In this document: positions 1 through 7,109 of the stretch, piece after piece
Layout: each line of letters begins with the position of its first letter
How positions within the stretch are numbered: the first letter of the stretch is position 1
DNA from: Hyphomicrobiales bacterium
Lineage (GTDB): Bacteria > Pseudomonadota > Alphaproteobacteria > Rhizobiales > Xanthobacteraceae
Reading direction: 5' to 3'
NCBI GenBank assembly: GCA_023266695.1
Contig: JAHFPO010000017.1
Location: 1 to 23,180 of the forward strand
DNA: 23,180 nt
The notes under the pieces: generated by a model
What the model saw: only the letters and a program-made list of their open reading frames with translations
Databases searched by the model: none
Told to the model about the DNA's origin: nothing
Translations under genes and position numbers: made by a program

Positions 1-437
1 ATCGATCCGACGATGGCATTACGGGGGGCGAAGATGCGATCGGCTCCGAGCGCGGTGATATAGGCGCCCGAAGCTGCCACGCCTTCCACCACCGCGACCA
101 CCGGCTTTTTCTCGGCCAGGCGGCGGATGCCGGCATAGAGCGACTCCGCGCCGGCGACCGTGCCGCCCGGGCTGTCGATAGTGAGAATCACGGCGCGGGC
201 GCCGGATTTCGAGATCTTGTCGAGTAGTTCGAGACGCGCGCGGTCGTTGCGGATGAGCCCGCCGATGGTGACGCGCGCGACGTGAGGACTCGACTCGCCG
301 ATCAGTTTGGTACCGCCCGTCGCCGTTACGATCGCGCCGATGGCGGCGACGACGGCGAGGAGCGCGAGCACGCGCCACAGGGTGAGCTTCCGCCGCAACC
401 GGCGGCGATCGACGAGGGTATCGGCGTCTAGGGACAT
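1..437 (-). CDS. sppA: Signal peptide peptidase SppA (S49 family), N-terminal part
   Basis: Membrane-bound serine protease that degrades cleaved signal peptides. The gene reads leftward and is cut by the window edge, so only about 145 N-terminal residues are present. The start is ATG at 437, with GGAGGT about 9 nt upstream. A basic N-terminus is followed by one hydrophobic membrane segment at roughly residues 20-42. Then come the family core motifs IDSPGGT and VAASGAY; the Ser of the latter is the expected S49 nucleophile. The catalytic Lys of the Ser-Lys dyad would lie beyond the edge. The fragment has the start typical of the short, single-domain SppA rather than the long E. coli form. It follows rpsA on the same strand, 155 nt past the end of the restored rpsA frame and with a possible terminator between them, so it may have its own promoter. 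Confidence 0.9.
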   Translation of the reverse strand, partial: MSLDADTLVDRRRLRRKLTLWRVLALLAVVAAIGAIVTATGGTKLIGESSPHVARVTIGGLIRNDRARLELLDKISKSGARAVILTIDSPGGTVAGAESLYAGIRRLAEKKPVVAVVEGVAASGAYITALGADRIFAPRNAIVGS

Positions 438-550
438 GATGGACCTCCGGTGGGCGGCGTCCCGTCCGAGAATCGTTCGGGCGGGAAACTAACGCCGCCC
501 GCGGGACGCCATCAAGGCTTTGTTTCAAAACGGGTAATTGAAATGCAAAC

Positions 551-565
551 GGCCGGACGCCGGCC
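551..565 (-). terminator. Possible terminator after rpsA
   Basis: A perfect 6-bp GC stem (GGCCGG / CCGGCC) with a 3-nt loop lies about 30 nt past the end of the full rpsA frame. Read on the minus strand it is followed by a moderately T-rich stretch (GTTTGCATTTC). A weaker GC hairpin sits between it and the gene. The T-tract is interrupted, so this is only a probable intrinsic terminator. Confidence 0.4.
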
Positions 566-592
566 TCCTGAGCCGCCCGGCGGCCCTTGGCG

Positions 593-832
593 TTATTTCT
601 TCTTCTTCTCGGTCGCGCGCTTCAGAACCGAGCCGAGGATATCGCCGAGGGTGGCGCCGGCGTCGGAAGAGCCATACTGAGCGACGGCCTCCTTCTCCTC
701 GGCGATCTCGCGCGCCTTGATCGAGACCGTGACCTTGCGGGCGCGCTTGTCGAACAAGGTCACCCGCCCGTCGACCTTGTTACCCACGGCGAAACGCTCG
801 GGGCGCTGCTCGGAGCGGTCGCGCGCGAGTTC
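593..832 (-). pseudogene. rpsA: C-terminal remainder of rpsA beyond an in-frame TAG
   Basis: The 79 codons after the TAG at 833-835 continue in the same frame and read as a normal S1 C-terminus: ELARDRSEQRPERF, the second half of the sixth S1 domain, then the conserved tail AQYGSSDAGATLGDIL and a lysine-rich end before TAA. Nothing else is damaged. In related alphaproteobacterial S1 proteins the motif usually reads FIKRSELARDR, so the TAG stands where a Ser codon is expected, one base from TCG. A GTG at 785-787 could in theory restart translation, but no Shine-Dalgarno precedes it. This stretch would be translated only by readthrough or if the TAG is a sequencing error. Confidence 0.8.
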
Positions 833-2299
833 CTAACGCTTGATGAACGAGGTGAGATCGGTGCCGACGACCTTCACGTCGATGCCGGATTCGTGCACGA
901 CGGTCACCTCGCAGGTGACGATGGCGCCCTTCTTGAGGTCGCCGGCCTGCGCGAACGGATCGCCCTGCAATTGCTTGATGCCGAGCGAGATGCGTTCCTT
1001 CTCGACATCGACGTCGAGCACGACCGCTTTCACCGTGTCGCCCTTCTTGAACTCCTCGATGACCTGCTCTCCGGGCCGTTTCCAGTCGAGATCGGAGAGA
1101 TGGACCATGCCGTCGACATCGCCCTCCAGCCCGAGGAACAAGCCGAACTCGGTCTTGTTCTTGACCTCGCCCTCGAGGGAGGAGCCGACCGGATGCTTCT
1201 CGGCGAACACTTCCCAGGGATTGGGGAGCGTTTGCTTGAGGCCGAGCGAGATGCGGCGTTTCACCGGGTCGACCTCGAGGATCGCGACCTCGACCTCTTG
1301 CGAGGTCGAGATGATCTTGCCCGGATGCACGTTCTTCTTGGTCCACGACATTTCGGAGACGTGGACGAGCCCCTCGATGCCAGGTTCCAGCTCCACGAAG
1401 GCGCCGTAGTCGGTGATGTTGGTGACGCGGCCCTTGACCTTGGTGCCGACCGGATATTTTCCCTCGATGCCTTCCCACGGATCGCCCTGCAGCTGTTTCA
1501 TGCCGAGCGAGATGCGGTGGGTTTCGTGGTTGATCTTGATGATCTTCACTTTCACCGTCTGGCCGATATTCAAGATCTCGGTCGGGTGATTGACGCGCCG
1601 CCAGGCGATGTCGGTGACATGGAGTAAGCCGTCGATGCCGCCGAGATCGACGAAGGCACCGTAGTCGGTGATGTTCTTCACCGCGCCGTCGATGACCTGG
1701 CCTTCCTCGAGGCTGGAGACGAGCTCCTGGCGCTGGCCGGCGCGGGTCTCCTCCAAGACGGTACGGCGCGAGACCACGATGTTGCCGCGCCGGCGATCCA
1801 TTTTCAGGATCTGGAACGGCTGCTGATTGTGCATGAGCGGGCTGATGTCGCGGATCGGGCGAATGTCGACCTGGCTGCGCGGCAGAAAGGCGACGGCGCC
1901 GTCGAGATCGACGGTGTAACCGCCCTTCACCTGGTTGAAGATGACGCCGTGGACCTTTTCGTTCGCCTGAAACGCCTTCTCGAGCCGGCCCCAGCTCTCC
2001 TCGCGCCGCGCCTTGTCGCGCGACAGCACCGCCTCGCCGAGCGCATTCTCGATCCGGTCGAGAAAGACCTCGACCTCGTCGCCGACCTTGAGAGCGGCCT
2101 CGCGGCCCGGCCCCGCGAATTCCTTCAGCGGCACTCGGCCCTCGGTCTTCAATCCGATGTCGATGACGGCGATGTCCTTTTCGATGGCAACGACCTTACC
2201 CTTGACGACGGAACCTTCCTGCAGGTCGACACGGCCGAAGGATTCCTCCAAGAGGGCGGCAAAATCCTCCCGGGTCGGATGGGTGGCGGTTGCGGGCAT
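833..2299 (-). CDS. rpsA: 30S ribosomal protein S1, truncated by in-frame amber codon
   Basis: S1 binds mRNA on the 30S subunit and helps unfold it for initiation. The start ATG at 2299 has AAGGAGT 5 nt upstream. The 488-residue product has S1 (OB-fold) domains at about residues 28-98, 113-180, 198-268, 283-355 and 370-442. Domains 3 and 4 are the most canonical, each with ITDYGAFV. A sixth domain begins near residue 456 and is cut after FIKR by TAG at 833-835. Without that codon the frame runs to 593 and gives 568 residues, the usual alphaproteobacterial length. From family knowledge, the last S1 domain is not essential in E. coli and Firmicute S1 proteins have fewer domains, so a truncated protein could work; a base error is equally possible. 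The gene lies 49 nt downstream of cmk in the aroA-cmk-rpsA cluster. Confidence 0.9.
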   Translation of the reverse strand: MPATATHPTREDFAALLEESFGRVDLQEGSVVKGKVVAIEKDIAVIDIGLKTEGRVPLKEFAGPGREAALKVGDEVEVFLDRIENALGEAVLSRDKARREESWGRLEKAFQANEKVHGVIFNQVKGGYTVDLDGAVAFLPRSQVDIRPIRDISPLMHNQQPFQILKMDRRRGNIVVSRRTVLEETRAGQRQELVSSLEEGQVIDGAVKNITDYGAFVDLGGIDGLLHVTDIAWRRVNHPTEILNIGQTVKVKIIKINHETHRISLGMKQLQGDPWEGIEGKYPVGTKVKGRVTNITDYGAFVELEPGIEGLVHVSEMSWTKKNVHPGKIISTSQEVEVAILEVDPVKRRISLGLKQTLPNPWEVFAEKHPVGSSLEGEVKNKTEFGLFLGLEGDVDGMVHLSDLDWKRPGEQVIEEFKKGDTVKAVVLDVDVEKERISLGIKQLQGDPFAQAGDLKKGAIVTCEVTVVHESGIDVKVVGTDLTSFIKR

Positions 2300-2348
2300 T
2301 CCAACTCCTTAGAATGGCAAACAGGGCGCGGGCGATGCCGCACCCTGT

Positions 2349-2969
2349 CTATTTACGCGCGGCGATGATCCTCAGGACCTCCTGGAATGCGGCTTCTATA
2401 TCCAAGTCGGTGGTATCGAGCAAGACGGCATCGGGGGCGGGTTTGAGAGGCGCCGAGGCCCGTCCGCTGTCGCGCGCATCACGGCGGCGGATGTCGGCGA
2501 TCACCTCGTCAGGGGTGAGCGTTTCCCCGCGCCCCGCGAGTTCGCGGTGACGGCGGCTGGCGCGGGCTTCCGGCGTCGCGGTGACGTAGATCTTCACCTC
2601 CGCCGCGGGGCAAACGACCGTTCCGGTATCGCGGCCGTCGAGCACGGCGCCGCCGGGGCGGCGGGCGAAATCCCGTTGCAGATCGAGGAGGGCCGTGCGC
2701 ACCTCGGGATAGGCAGCGACGCGCGATGCCGCCTCGCCAAGCGCCGCGCCGCCGAGGCGATCGCGGTCGAGCTTGCCGAGATCGACTGCCCGAGCCGCCG
2801 TCACCGCGGCTTCGACGTCGTCGAGGGGGCGACCTTCAGCAAGCACGCGTGCGGCGACGGCGCGATAGATCAGGCCGGTGTCGAGATGGGGCAATTTGAA
2901 ATGATCGGCGAGCCGGCGCGCGAGCGTGCCCTTGCCCGAGGCCGCGGGCCCGTCGATGGTGATGATCAT
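2349..2969 (-). CDS. cmk: (d)CMP kinase (cytidylate kinase)
   Basis: Transfers phosphate from ATP to CMP and dCMP in pyrimidine nucleotide metabolism. The 206-residue protein begins with the P-loop GPAASGKGT, followed by DTGLIYRAVA and LDGRDTGTVV, the CMP-binding signature of the family (most members read GRDIGT). Near the C-terminus are the lid and substrate-binding region RRDARDSGR-x-SAPLKPA and the LLDTT strand. Its ATG overlaps the aroA stop in an ATGA arrangement (2966-2969), so the two are translationally coupled. The aroA-cmk-rpsA order is widely conserved in proteobacteria. The stop codon is TAG. Confidence 0.96.
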   Translation of the reverse strand: MIITIDGPAASGKGTLARRLADHFKLPHLDTGLIYRAVAARVLAEGRPLDDVEAAVTAARAVDLGKLDRDRLGGAALGEAASRVAAYPEVRTALLDLQRDFARRPGGAVLDGRDTGTVVCPAAEVKIYVTATPEARASRRHRELAGRGETLTPDEVIADIRRRDARDSGRASAPLKPAPDAVLLDTTDLDIEAAFQEVLRIIAARK

Positions 2970-4327
2970 GAGAGATCGGCGCCGAGTCCGCGCATCAGCT
3001 CGGCGAAGCCCGGAAAGCTGGTGGCGATGAAGGAGGTGTCGTCGACCGCGACCGGCTTGTCGCTCGCGAGCCCCATCACAAGAAAGGCCATGGCGATGCG
3101 ATGATCCATGTGGGTCATGACCGTGCCGCCGCCGCGGACGCGGCCTGACCCGCCGCGCACGATCAGATCGTCGCCCGCGACCTCGTGCTCGACGCCGTTG
3201 GCGGCGAGGCCGGCGGCGATCGCGGCCAGACGATCGGATTCCTTCACGCGCAATTCCGACAAGCCGCGCATTCTGGTTTCGCCCTCGGCGAAGGCGGCGG
3301 CAACGGCGAGCACGGGATATTCGTCGATCATCGACGGCGCGCGCGCGGTCGGTACCTCGACGCCGCGAAGATTTGACGCGCGCACGCGCAAGTCGACCAC
3401 CGGCTCGCCGCCTTGCTCGCGCCGATCGATCTCCTCGATGTTCGCCCCCATCTCTTTCAGGGTAACGAGGAGACCGGTGCGCAGGGGATTGGCGAGCACG
3501 TCTTCCAGAATCAAATCGGAGTCCGGCACGACCAGCGCCGCAATGAGCGGAAAGGCGGAGGAGGAAGGATCGGCCGGCACTCCGATCGGCCGCGGCACGA
3601 GTTCCGGCCGGCCCTTGAGCGTGATGCGTCTGCCGTGCTCGCCGTGCGGCGTGATCCCGAGTTCGGCGCCGAAATAGGCGAGCATGCGCTCGGTATGGTC
3701 GCGCGTCGCCTCGGCCTCGATCACGGTGGTCTCGCCGGGCGCAGCGAGACCGCACAACAGCACCGCCGATTTCACCTGGGCCGAGGGGACGGAACTTTCG
3801 AACACGATCGGAATCGCATCCTCGGCGCCCCTGAGCCGCAGCGGCAACTGTCCGCCTTCGGCCTCATCGATGATCGCCGCCCCCATGCGCGCGAGCGGCT
3901 CGAGCACGCGGCGCATCGGCCGCCGGCGCAGACTTTGATCGCCGTCGAAGACGGCTTCGATCGGATGGCCGGCGACTACCCCCATCGCCAACCGCACGCC
4001 GGTGCCGGAATTGCCGAAATCGAGCACGGCGTCGGGCGCAAGCAGCGATCCCACGCCCACCCCCCGCACGCGCCAGCGGCCGGGAGCGAGGCGCTCGACT
4101 GCGGCCCCGAGCAAAGCGCAGGCGCGCGCGGTCGCAAGCACATCCTCGCCTTCCAGCAATCCTTCGATGTCGGTGGCGCCGACGGCGAGCAGCCCGATCA
4201 AGAGCGCGCGGTGCGAGATCGATTTGTCGCCCGGAACCCGCACGCGGCCCGCAAGCCGTTGTGAGCGGCGGGCGACGAGCGGGGCGGGCACAGCAGGGGT
4301 GGCGGCGGGCGAGGCCGTCGGCATCAT
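2966..4327 (-). CDS. aroA: 3-phosphoshikimate 1-carboxyvinyltransferase (EPSP synthase), class II type
   Basis: Sixth step of the shikimate pathway: joins phosphoenolpyruvate to shikimate-3-phosphate. The frame is open upstream, but GAGGA just ahead of a tandem ATG-ATG at 4327/4324 supports this start and gives 453 residues. Motifs include PGDKSISHRALLIG, LDFGNSGTGVRL, RRPMRRVLEPL, SAQVKSAVLLCGL, TRDHTERML, GDPSSSAFPL, RAPSMIDEYP, LRVKESDRL and MDHRIAMAFLVMG. These are characteristic of the class II, Agrobacterium CP4-like branch. At the position of CP4 Ala100, known to reduce glyphosate binding, this enzyme has Gly (NSGTG), as in sensitive class I enzymes. It is first in the aroA-cmk-rpsA cluster and diverges from the TIGR02300 gene. 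Confidence 0.95.
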   Translation of the reverse strand: MMPTASPAATPAVPAPLVARRSQRLAGRVRVPGDKSISHRALLIGLLAVGATDIEGLLEGEDVLATARACALLGAAVERLAPGRWRVRGVGVGSLLAPDAVLDFGNSGTGVRLAMGVVAGHPIEAVFDGDQSLRRRPMRRVLEPLARMGAAIIDEAEGGQLPLRLRGAEDAIPIVFESSVPSAQVKSAVLLCGLAAPGETTVIEAEATRDHTERMLAYFGAELGITPHGEHGRRITLKGRPELVPRPIGVPADPSSSAFPLIAALVVPDSDLILEDVLANPLRTGLLVTLKEMGANIEEIDRREQGGEPVVDLRVRASNLRGVEVPTARAPSMIDEYPVLAVAAAFAEGETRMRGLSELRVKESDRLAAIAAGLAANGVEHEVAGDDLIVRGGSGRVRGGGTVMTHMDHRIAMAFLVMGLASDKPVAVDDTSFIATSFPGFAELMRGLGADLS

Positions 4328-4469
4328 CTGTCCTCGCATTCGGAGCGAGGCTCTAGCATGCGTCACCGGTCCCGTCACGAATGCGCGGCTCCGGCGTTTT
4401 CGATCTTGACAGGCACCCGAGCGCAGTCCAATGGAGGCGCCCTTTTTCCGGGCGCAGGGAGCGATCGTC

Positions 4470-4889
4470 GTGGCGAAGCCCGAGCTTGGCATCAAACGGA
4501 TTTGCGGCAGCTGCGGGGCGAAATTCTACGACCTCGCCCGTGATTCGATCGTATGCCCGAAGTGCGGGACGATCTACGAGGCGGCGGCGGTCCCGACGCG
4601 GACGCCAGCGGCGGCGCGCCCACAGCCTGCCCCGCCTCCGGTCGCGGCGGTGGAGGAACCCGAGCTGCCGCAGCCTGCCGAGGTCGAGGTCATTTCCCTC
4701 GAAGACGTCGACGCGGAAGAGAAGGGTAAAGCGAAGACCGCCGTGCCCGACGCCGAGGCCGAACCCGACGAGGAGGTCGAGATCGTGACCAAGGAGGCGG
4801 ACGATACTTTCCTCGAACAGGAAGAGGAGGAGCCGGGCGACGTCTCCGACATCATCGGCGAGAAGGTGGAGGAGGACGACGAGACTTGA
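4470..4889 (+). CDS. TIGR02300 / FYDLN-acid family protein, zinc ribbon plus acidic tail
   Basis: Family of unknown function, restricted mainly to alphaproteobacteria. A GTG start at 4470 is chosen because AGGGAG lies 9 nt upstream and the protein then begins with the family pattern (M)AKPELGIKRICGSCG. Two CxxC pairs (CGSC and CPKC) around the FYDL motif form a probable zinc ribbon in the first 40 residues. A Pro/Ala-rich linker follows, then a strongly acidic, probably disordered C-terminal half with runs of Glu and Asp, 139 residues in all. It diverges from aroA and is followed by tRNA-Ala. The stop codon sits inside an exact 13-bp tandem duplication (4884-4909). No biochemical role can be given from sequence. 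Confidence 0.88.
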   Translation: MAKPELGIKRICGSCGAKFYDLARDSIVCPKCGTIYEAAAVPTRTPAAARPQPAPPPVAAVEEPELPQPAEVEVISLEDVDAEEKGKAKTAVPDAEAEPDEEVEIVTKEADDTFLEQEEEEPGDVSDIIGEKVEEDDET

Positions 4890-4909
4890 GCGCGCCACTT
4901 GAGCGCGCC
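4884..4909 (+). repeat. Exact 13-bp tandem duplication at the end of the TIGR02300 gene
   Basis: The unit ACTTGAGCGCGCC occurs twice back to back (4884-4896 and 4897-4909). The first copy contains the TGA stop of the TIGR02300 gene. It looks like a small slippage duplication with no evident function. Confidence 0.7.
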
Positions 4910-5025
4910 CTGGGCTTGTGCTTGAAAGCGGCCCGTTCGGGTGAAGCCGAGCGCCGCCGCGGCGAGACCAACGAGAATCCGTTTCGAATCCCAATCCCGG
5001 CCCGCGGGCCGGTCCGGCGGCAAGT

Positions 5026-5101
<76 letters not shown>

Positions 5102-5126
5102 GTCTCCTCCGATAGATAGTTCGGCT

Positions 5127-5180
5127 GGCATGCCGTAGCGGCGAAAGCTGCCAATCGTAGCCCGCGTAGCGAAGACGGGC
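5127..5180 (+). repeat. Possible degenerate palindromic repeat pair downstream of tRNA-Ala
   Basis: Two small hairpins lie side by side. The first closes with TGGCA/TGCCA and the second with GCCCG (5160-5164) / CGGGC (5176-5180). Both carry a similar GTAGCG...GAA core. The second resembles the GTAGCCCG-n-CGGG palindromic repeats common between genes in Bradyrhizobium-like genomes. Only one site is seen in the window, so assignment to a repeat family is a guess. Confidence 0.3.
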
Positions 5181-5254
5181 CGGGCCGTACCGATGGCTCC
5201 CGATGAAGGCCGTCGATCCAGTCGAAAGCATCAATTCCGCGGGGCATCGGCCAC

Positions 5255-6181
5255 TCAAGTCTCTCGGCTGCCCGCGGCGTGCAACACCAATATGTCGCGC
5301 ACGGCGCGGTTCGCCGGCGTCGGCACGCCGGCCGCGGCTCCGAGATCGACCACGCCGCCGCTGAGCCAGGCGAGCTCCAGGGGCTTGCCCTGCTTGAGGT
5401 CGTGAAACATCGAAGCGATCATGTCGGCGGGGAGCCCGTCGGCGAAGGCGAGCCGCTCATCCGCGTAATCCTCCGGCAGCGCCACGCCGTGGGCACGGCC
5501 GACCGCCACCACCTCCTTCATCAGATCGAGCAAAAACTTCCGCGTCAGCGGATGCTCGCGGATCGGTCCGACCGGCAGGCGCATCGCGGTCGTGGTGGCG
5601 GAGAGTGCGACCAGAAAGACAAATTTCTGCCAGATCTCGCGCCGGATATCGGAACTGATTTCGGCGTTGATGCCGCCGCGCCGGCAGGCCGCGAGCAGCG
5701 CTTCAGCGCGCGGCGAGCGCCGGCCGTCGTATTCGCCGAACAGCAGGCGCTGCATCGTGCCGGTCTGCGCGATCACCCCCGGCCGGCTGAGCGCCGCCGC
5801 CACATAGCCGACGCCGCCCATGACGGCGCCGTCGCCCACGATCGGACGCAGCATGTCGTCCTTCTGCACGCCGTTCTGGAAAGAAATAATCCCGGTGTCC
5901 GAACCGATCAGCGGCAGGATCGAGCGGGCCGCGGCTTCGGTGTCCCACAGTTTCACGGCGAACAGGACGAGATCGACCCGGCCGATGGTGACGGGATCGC
6001 CGGTCGCATTCACCTTGGGAAGACGGATCGGATCGTGCGCGCTTTCGATCGTCAGCCCGCGCTCTCTCATGGCCTGAAGATGGGCGCCGCGCGCGATGAA
6101 GATGACATCGGCGCCGCCCTGCACGAGCCGGGCGCCGAAATAGCCGCCCACTCCGCCCGACCCCATGATGGCTATGCGCAA
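5255..6181 (-). CDS. panE: 2-dehydropantoate 2-reductase (ketopantoate reductase family)
   Basis: NADPH-dependent reduction of ketopantoate to pantoate in pantothenate/CoA synthesis. The start is TTG at 6181: AGGAG lies 8 nt upstream, and this start gives the intact first strand RIAIMGSGGVGGYFGARL with the GxGxxG Rossmann motif. The N-terminal NADP domain continues with LVLFAVKLWDTE and ISFQNGV. The all-helical C-terminal domain starts near residue 170 and contains the conserved SSDIRREIWQKFVFL segment. Total length is 308 residues, usual for the family. It stands alone on the minus strand and diverges from the heat-shock gene. The family includes paralogues acting on other 2-keto acids, so the exact substrate is inferred. 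Confidence 0.88.
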   Translation of the reverse strand: MRIAIMGSGGVGGYFGARLVQGGADVIFIARGAHLQAMRERGLTIESAHDPIRLPKVNATGDPVTIGRVDLVLFAVKLWDTEAAARSILPLIGSDTGIISFQNGVQKDDMLRPIVGDGAVMGGVGYVAAALSRPGVIAQTGTMQRLLFGEYDGRRSPRAEALLAACRRGGINAEISSDIRREIWQKFVFLVALSATTTAMRLPVGPIREHPLTRKFLLDLMKEVVAVGRAHGVALPEDYADERLAFADGLPADMIASMFHDLKQGKPLELAWLSGGVVDLGAAAGVPTPANRAVRDILVLHAAGSRET

Positions 6182-6259
6182 CGCTTGCTCTCCTGTCGAG
6201 GGCGACTAGCGGCATCCCTAGCCGATGGGATGCGGGCTGAATAGGCGAGCCGCCCGCGT

Positions 6260-6291
6260 CTTGCGGATCGCTGCGGTGATTCCTATATCGG
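6260..6291 (+). promoter_or_regulatory. RpoH (sigma-32)-type promoter for hsp20
   Basis: CTTG at 6260-6263, an 18-nt spacer, then CCTATATCGG at 6282-6291. This matches every specified base of the consensus described for alphaproteobacterial heat-shock promoters, CTTG-N17/18-CYTATNTNNG. It points at the Hsp20 gene and would start transcription near 6297, leaving about 80 nt of leader. Both the match and the gene it serves support a heat-shock promoter. Confidence 0.75.
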
Positions 6292-6349
6292 CGGCGAGCC
6301 GGGTTCGCGACGACTCCGGTTCCGGGGTGCCGAAACGGGCCCCACAAGG

Positions 6350-6365
6350 TCGCTTCGAAAGAGGG
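6350..6365 (+). promoter_or_regulatory. Possible ROSE-like RNA thermometer hairpin over the hsp20 ribosome-binding site
   Basis: TCGCT at 6350-6354 fits the U-Y-G-C-U motif of ROSE thermometers. It can pair across a short TCGA loop with AAGAGGG (6359-6365), the likely Shine-Dalgarno of hsp20. The pairing contains a mismatch and a G-U, as expected for a weak, meltable helix. Rhizobial small heat-shock genes are often controlled this way, but the hairpin is short and not proven. Confidence 0.3.
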
Positions 6366-6376
6366 CTTTGCGCGTC

Positions 6377-6805
6377 ATGTCACGGGTTCCTTCGTTGTCG
6401 AGCCCTTTCCTCCTCGGTTTCGAGGAGATCGAGCGAGCGCTCGATCGGGTCGCCAAGGCGGGCGACGGCTATCCGCCCTACAACATCGAGCGCGTGGCCG
6501 GTGACGGCGAACGGCCGGAGCGGCTGAGAATCACGCTCGCGGTCGCCGGCTTCTCCCGCGACGAGCTCGAGGTCGTGGTCGAGGAGAAAGAGCTCCTCAT
6601 CCGCGGCCGCCAGGCGGAGGAGGACAAGGAACGCGTGTTCCTCCATCGCGGCATCGCCGCGCGGCAGTTCCAGCGCACCTTCGTTCTCGCCGACGGCATG
6701 CAGGTGGCGGGCGCCGAGTTGCGCGACGGCTTGTTGGCGGTCGACCTCGAACGGCCCGAGAAGGTGCGCATGCCGCGCCGGATCGAGATCGCGATGGGCA
6801 AGTAA
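6377..6805 (+). CDS. Small heat-shock protein, Hsp20 / IbpA-like
   Basis: ATP-independent holdase chaperone that keeps unfolding proteins soluble. ATG at 6377 is chosen over an in-frame TTG at 6368 because the purine-rich AAGAGGG ends 11 nt upstream of the ATG but only 2 nt before the TTG. The 142-residue product has the IbpA-type N-terminus with YPPYNIE, then an alpha-crystallin domain at about residues 35-128 (RITLAVAGFSRDELEV, LLIRGRQ, HRGIAARQFQRTF, GLLAVDL). It ends with the I-x-I oligomerisation motif in PRRIEI. A sigma-32 promoter lies about 90 nt upstream. A DUF1150 gene follows after 33 nt, the usual partner in alphaproteobacteria. Confidence 0.95.
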   Translation: MSRVPSLSSPFLLGFEEIERALDRVAKAGDGYPPYNIERVAGDGERPERLRITLAVAGFSRDELEVVVEEKELLIRGRQAEEDKERVFLHRGIAARQFQRTFVLADGMQVAGAELRDGLLAVDLERPEKVRMPRRIEIAMGK

Positions 6806-6838
6806 GTGCAGGCCCAGTCGGGCCAGGAGTACGGGACT

Positions 6839-7105
6839 ATGAACAAGGGCGTGAACGAGAAAAGCGAGTTGGTGCTGACCCCCGAAGCCTTCGCCATCCT
6901 CGGCGGCGGCCGGATCGCCTATGTGCGCGCGATCCGTTCGGAGGATGTGCCCGCGCTGTTCCCGCAAGCGCCGGTGCTCGCACCGGGCCTGCAGCTGTTC
7001 TCGCTCCATGCGGCGGACGGCACGCCCATCCTGATCACCGACAGCCGCGAGGCGGCGCTCGCCAACGCGCGCGAGCACGAGCTCGACACCGTCAGCGTGC
7101 ACTGA
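6839..7105 (+). CDS. DUF1150 family protein
   Basis: Small 88-residue protein of unknown function. ATG at 6839 is supported by AGGAG 9 nt upstream. The sequence has the family features LTPEAFAILGGGRIAYVR, LFPQAP-VLAPGLQLFSLHAADGTPIL and the terminal EHELDTVSVH. It is soluble, with no membrane segment. DUF1150 genes commonly follow hsp20 in alphaproteobacteria, and the short gap with no visible terminator suggests co-transcription from the heat-shock promoter. A role in the stress response is inferred only from this position. Confidence 0.88.
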   Translation: MNKGVNEKSELVLTPEAFAILGGGRIAYVRAIRSEDVPALFPQAPVLAPGLQLFSLHAADGTPILITDSREAALANAREHELDTVSVH

Positions 7106-7109
7106 TCCT

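Noticed and set aside
833..835. UAG recoding (a non-standard code, selenocysteine-like or pyrrolysine-like insertion) to explain rpsA
   Set aside because: TAG is a normal terminator of at least five other genes here, no pyl genes or downstream insertion structure are visible, and the expected residue is simply Ser.
587..1627. Long plus-strand open frame (346 codons) opposite rpsA
   Set aside because: It mirrors the S1 coding frame; it is compositionally Asp/Leu/Arg-rich from GC-biased codons and has no domain or ribosome-binding site. Similar antisense frames opposite aroA, panE, rpoN and queG were dropped for the same reason.
4353..4495. A 56-residue N-terminal extension of aroA up to position 4495
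   Set aside because: The frame is open but unlike any EPSP synthase start, overlaps the divergent TIGR02300 start region, and a Shine-Dalgarno precedes the ATG pair at 4327/4324.
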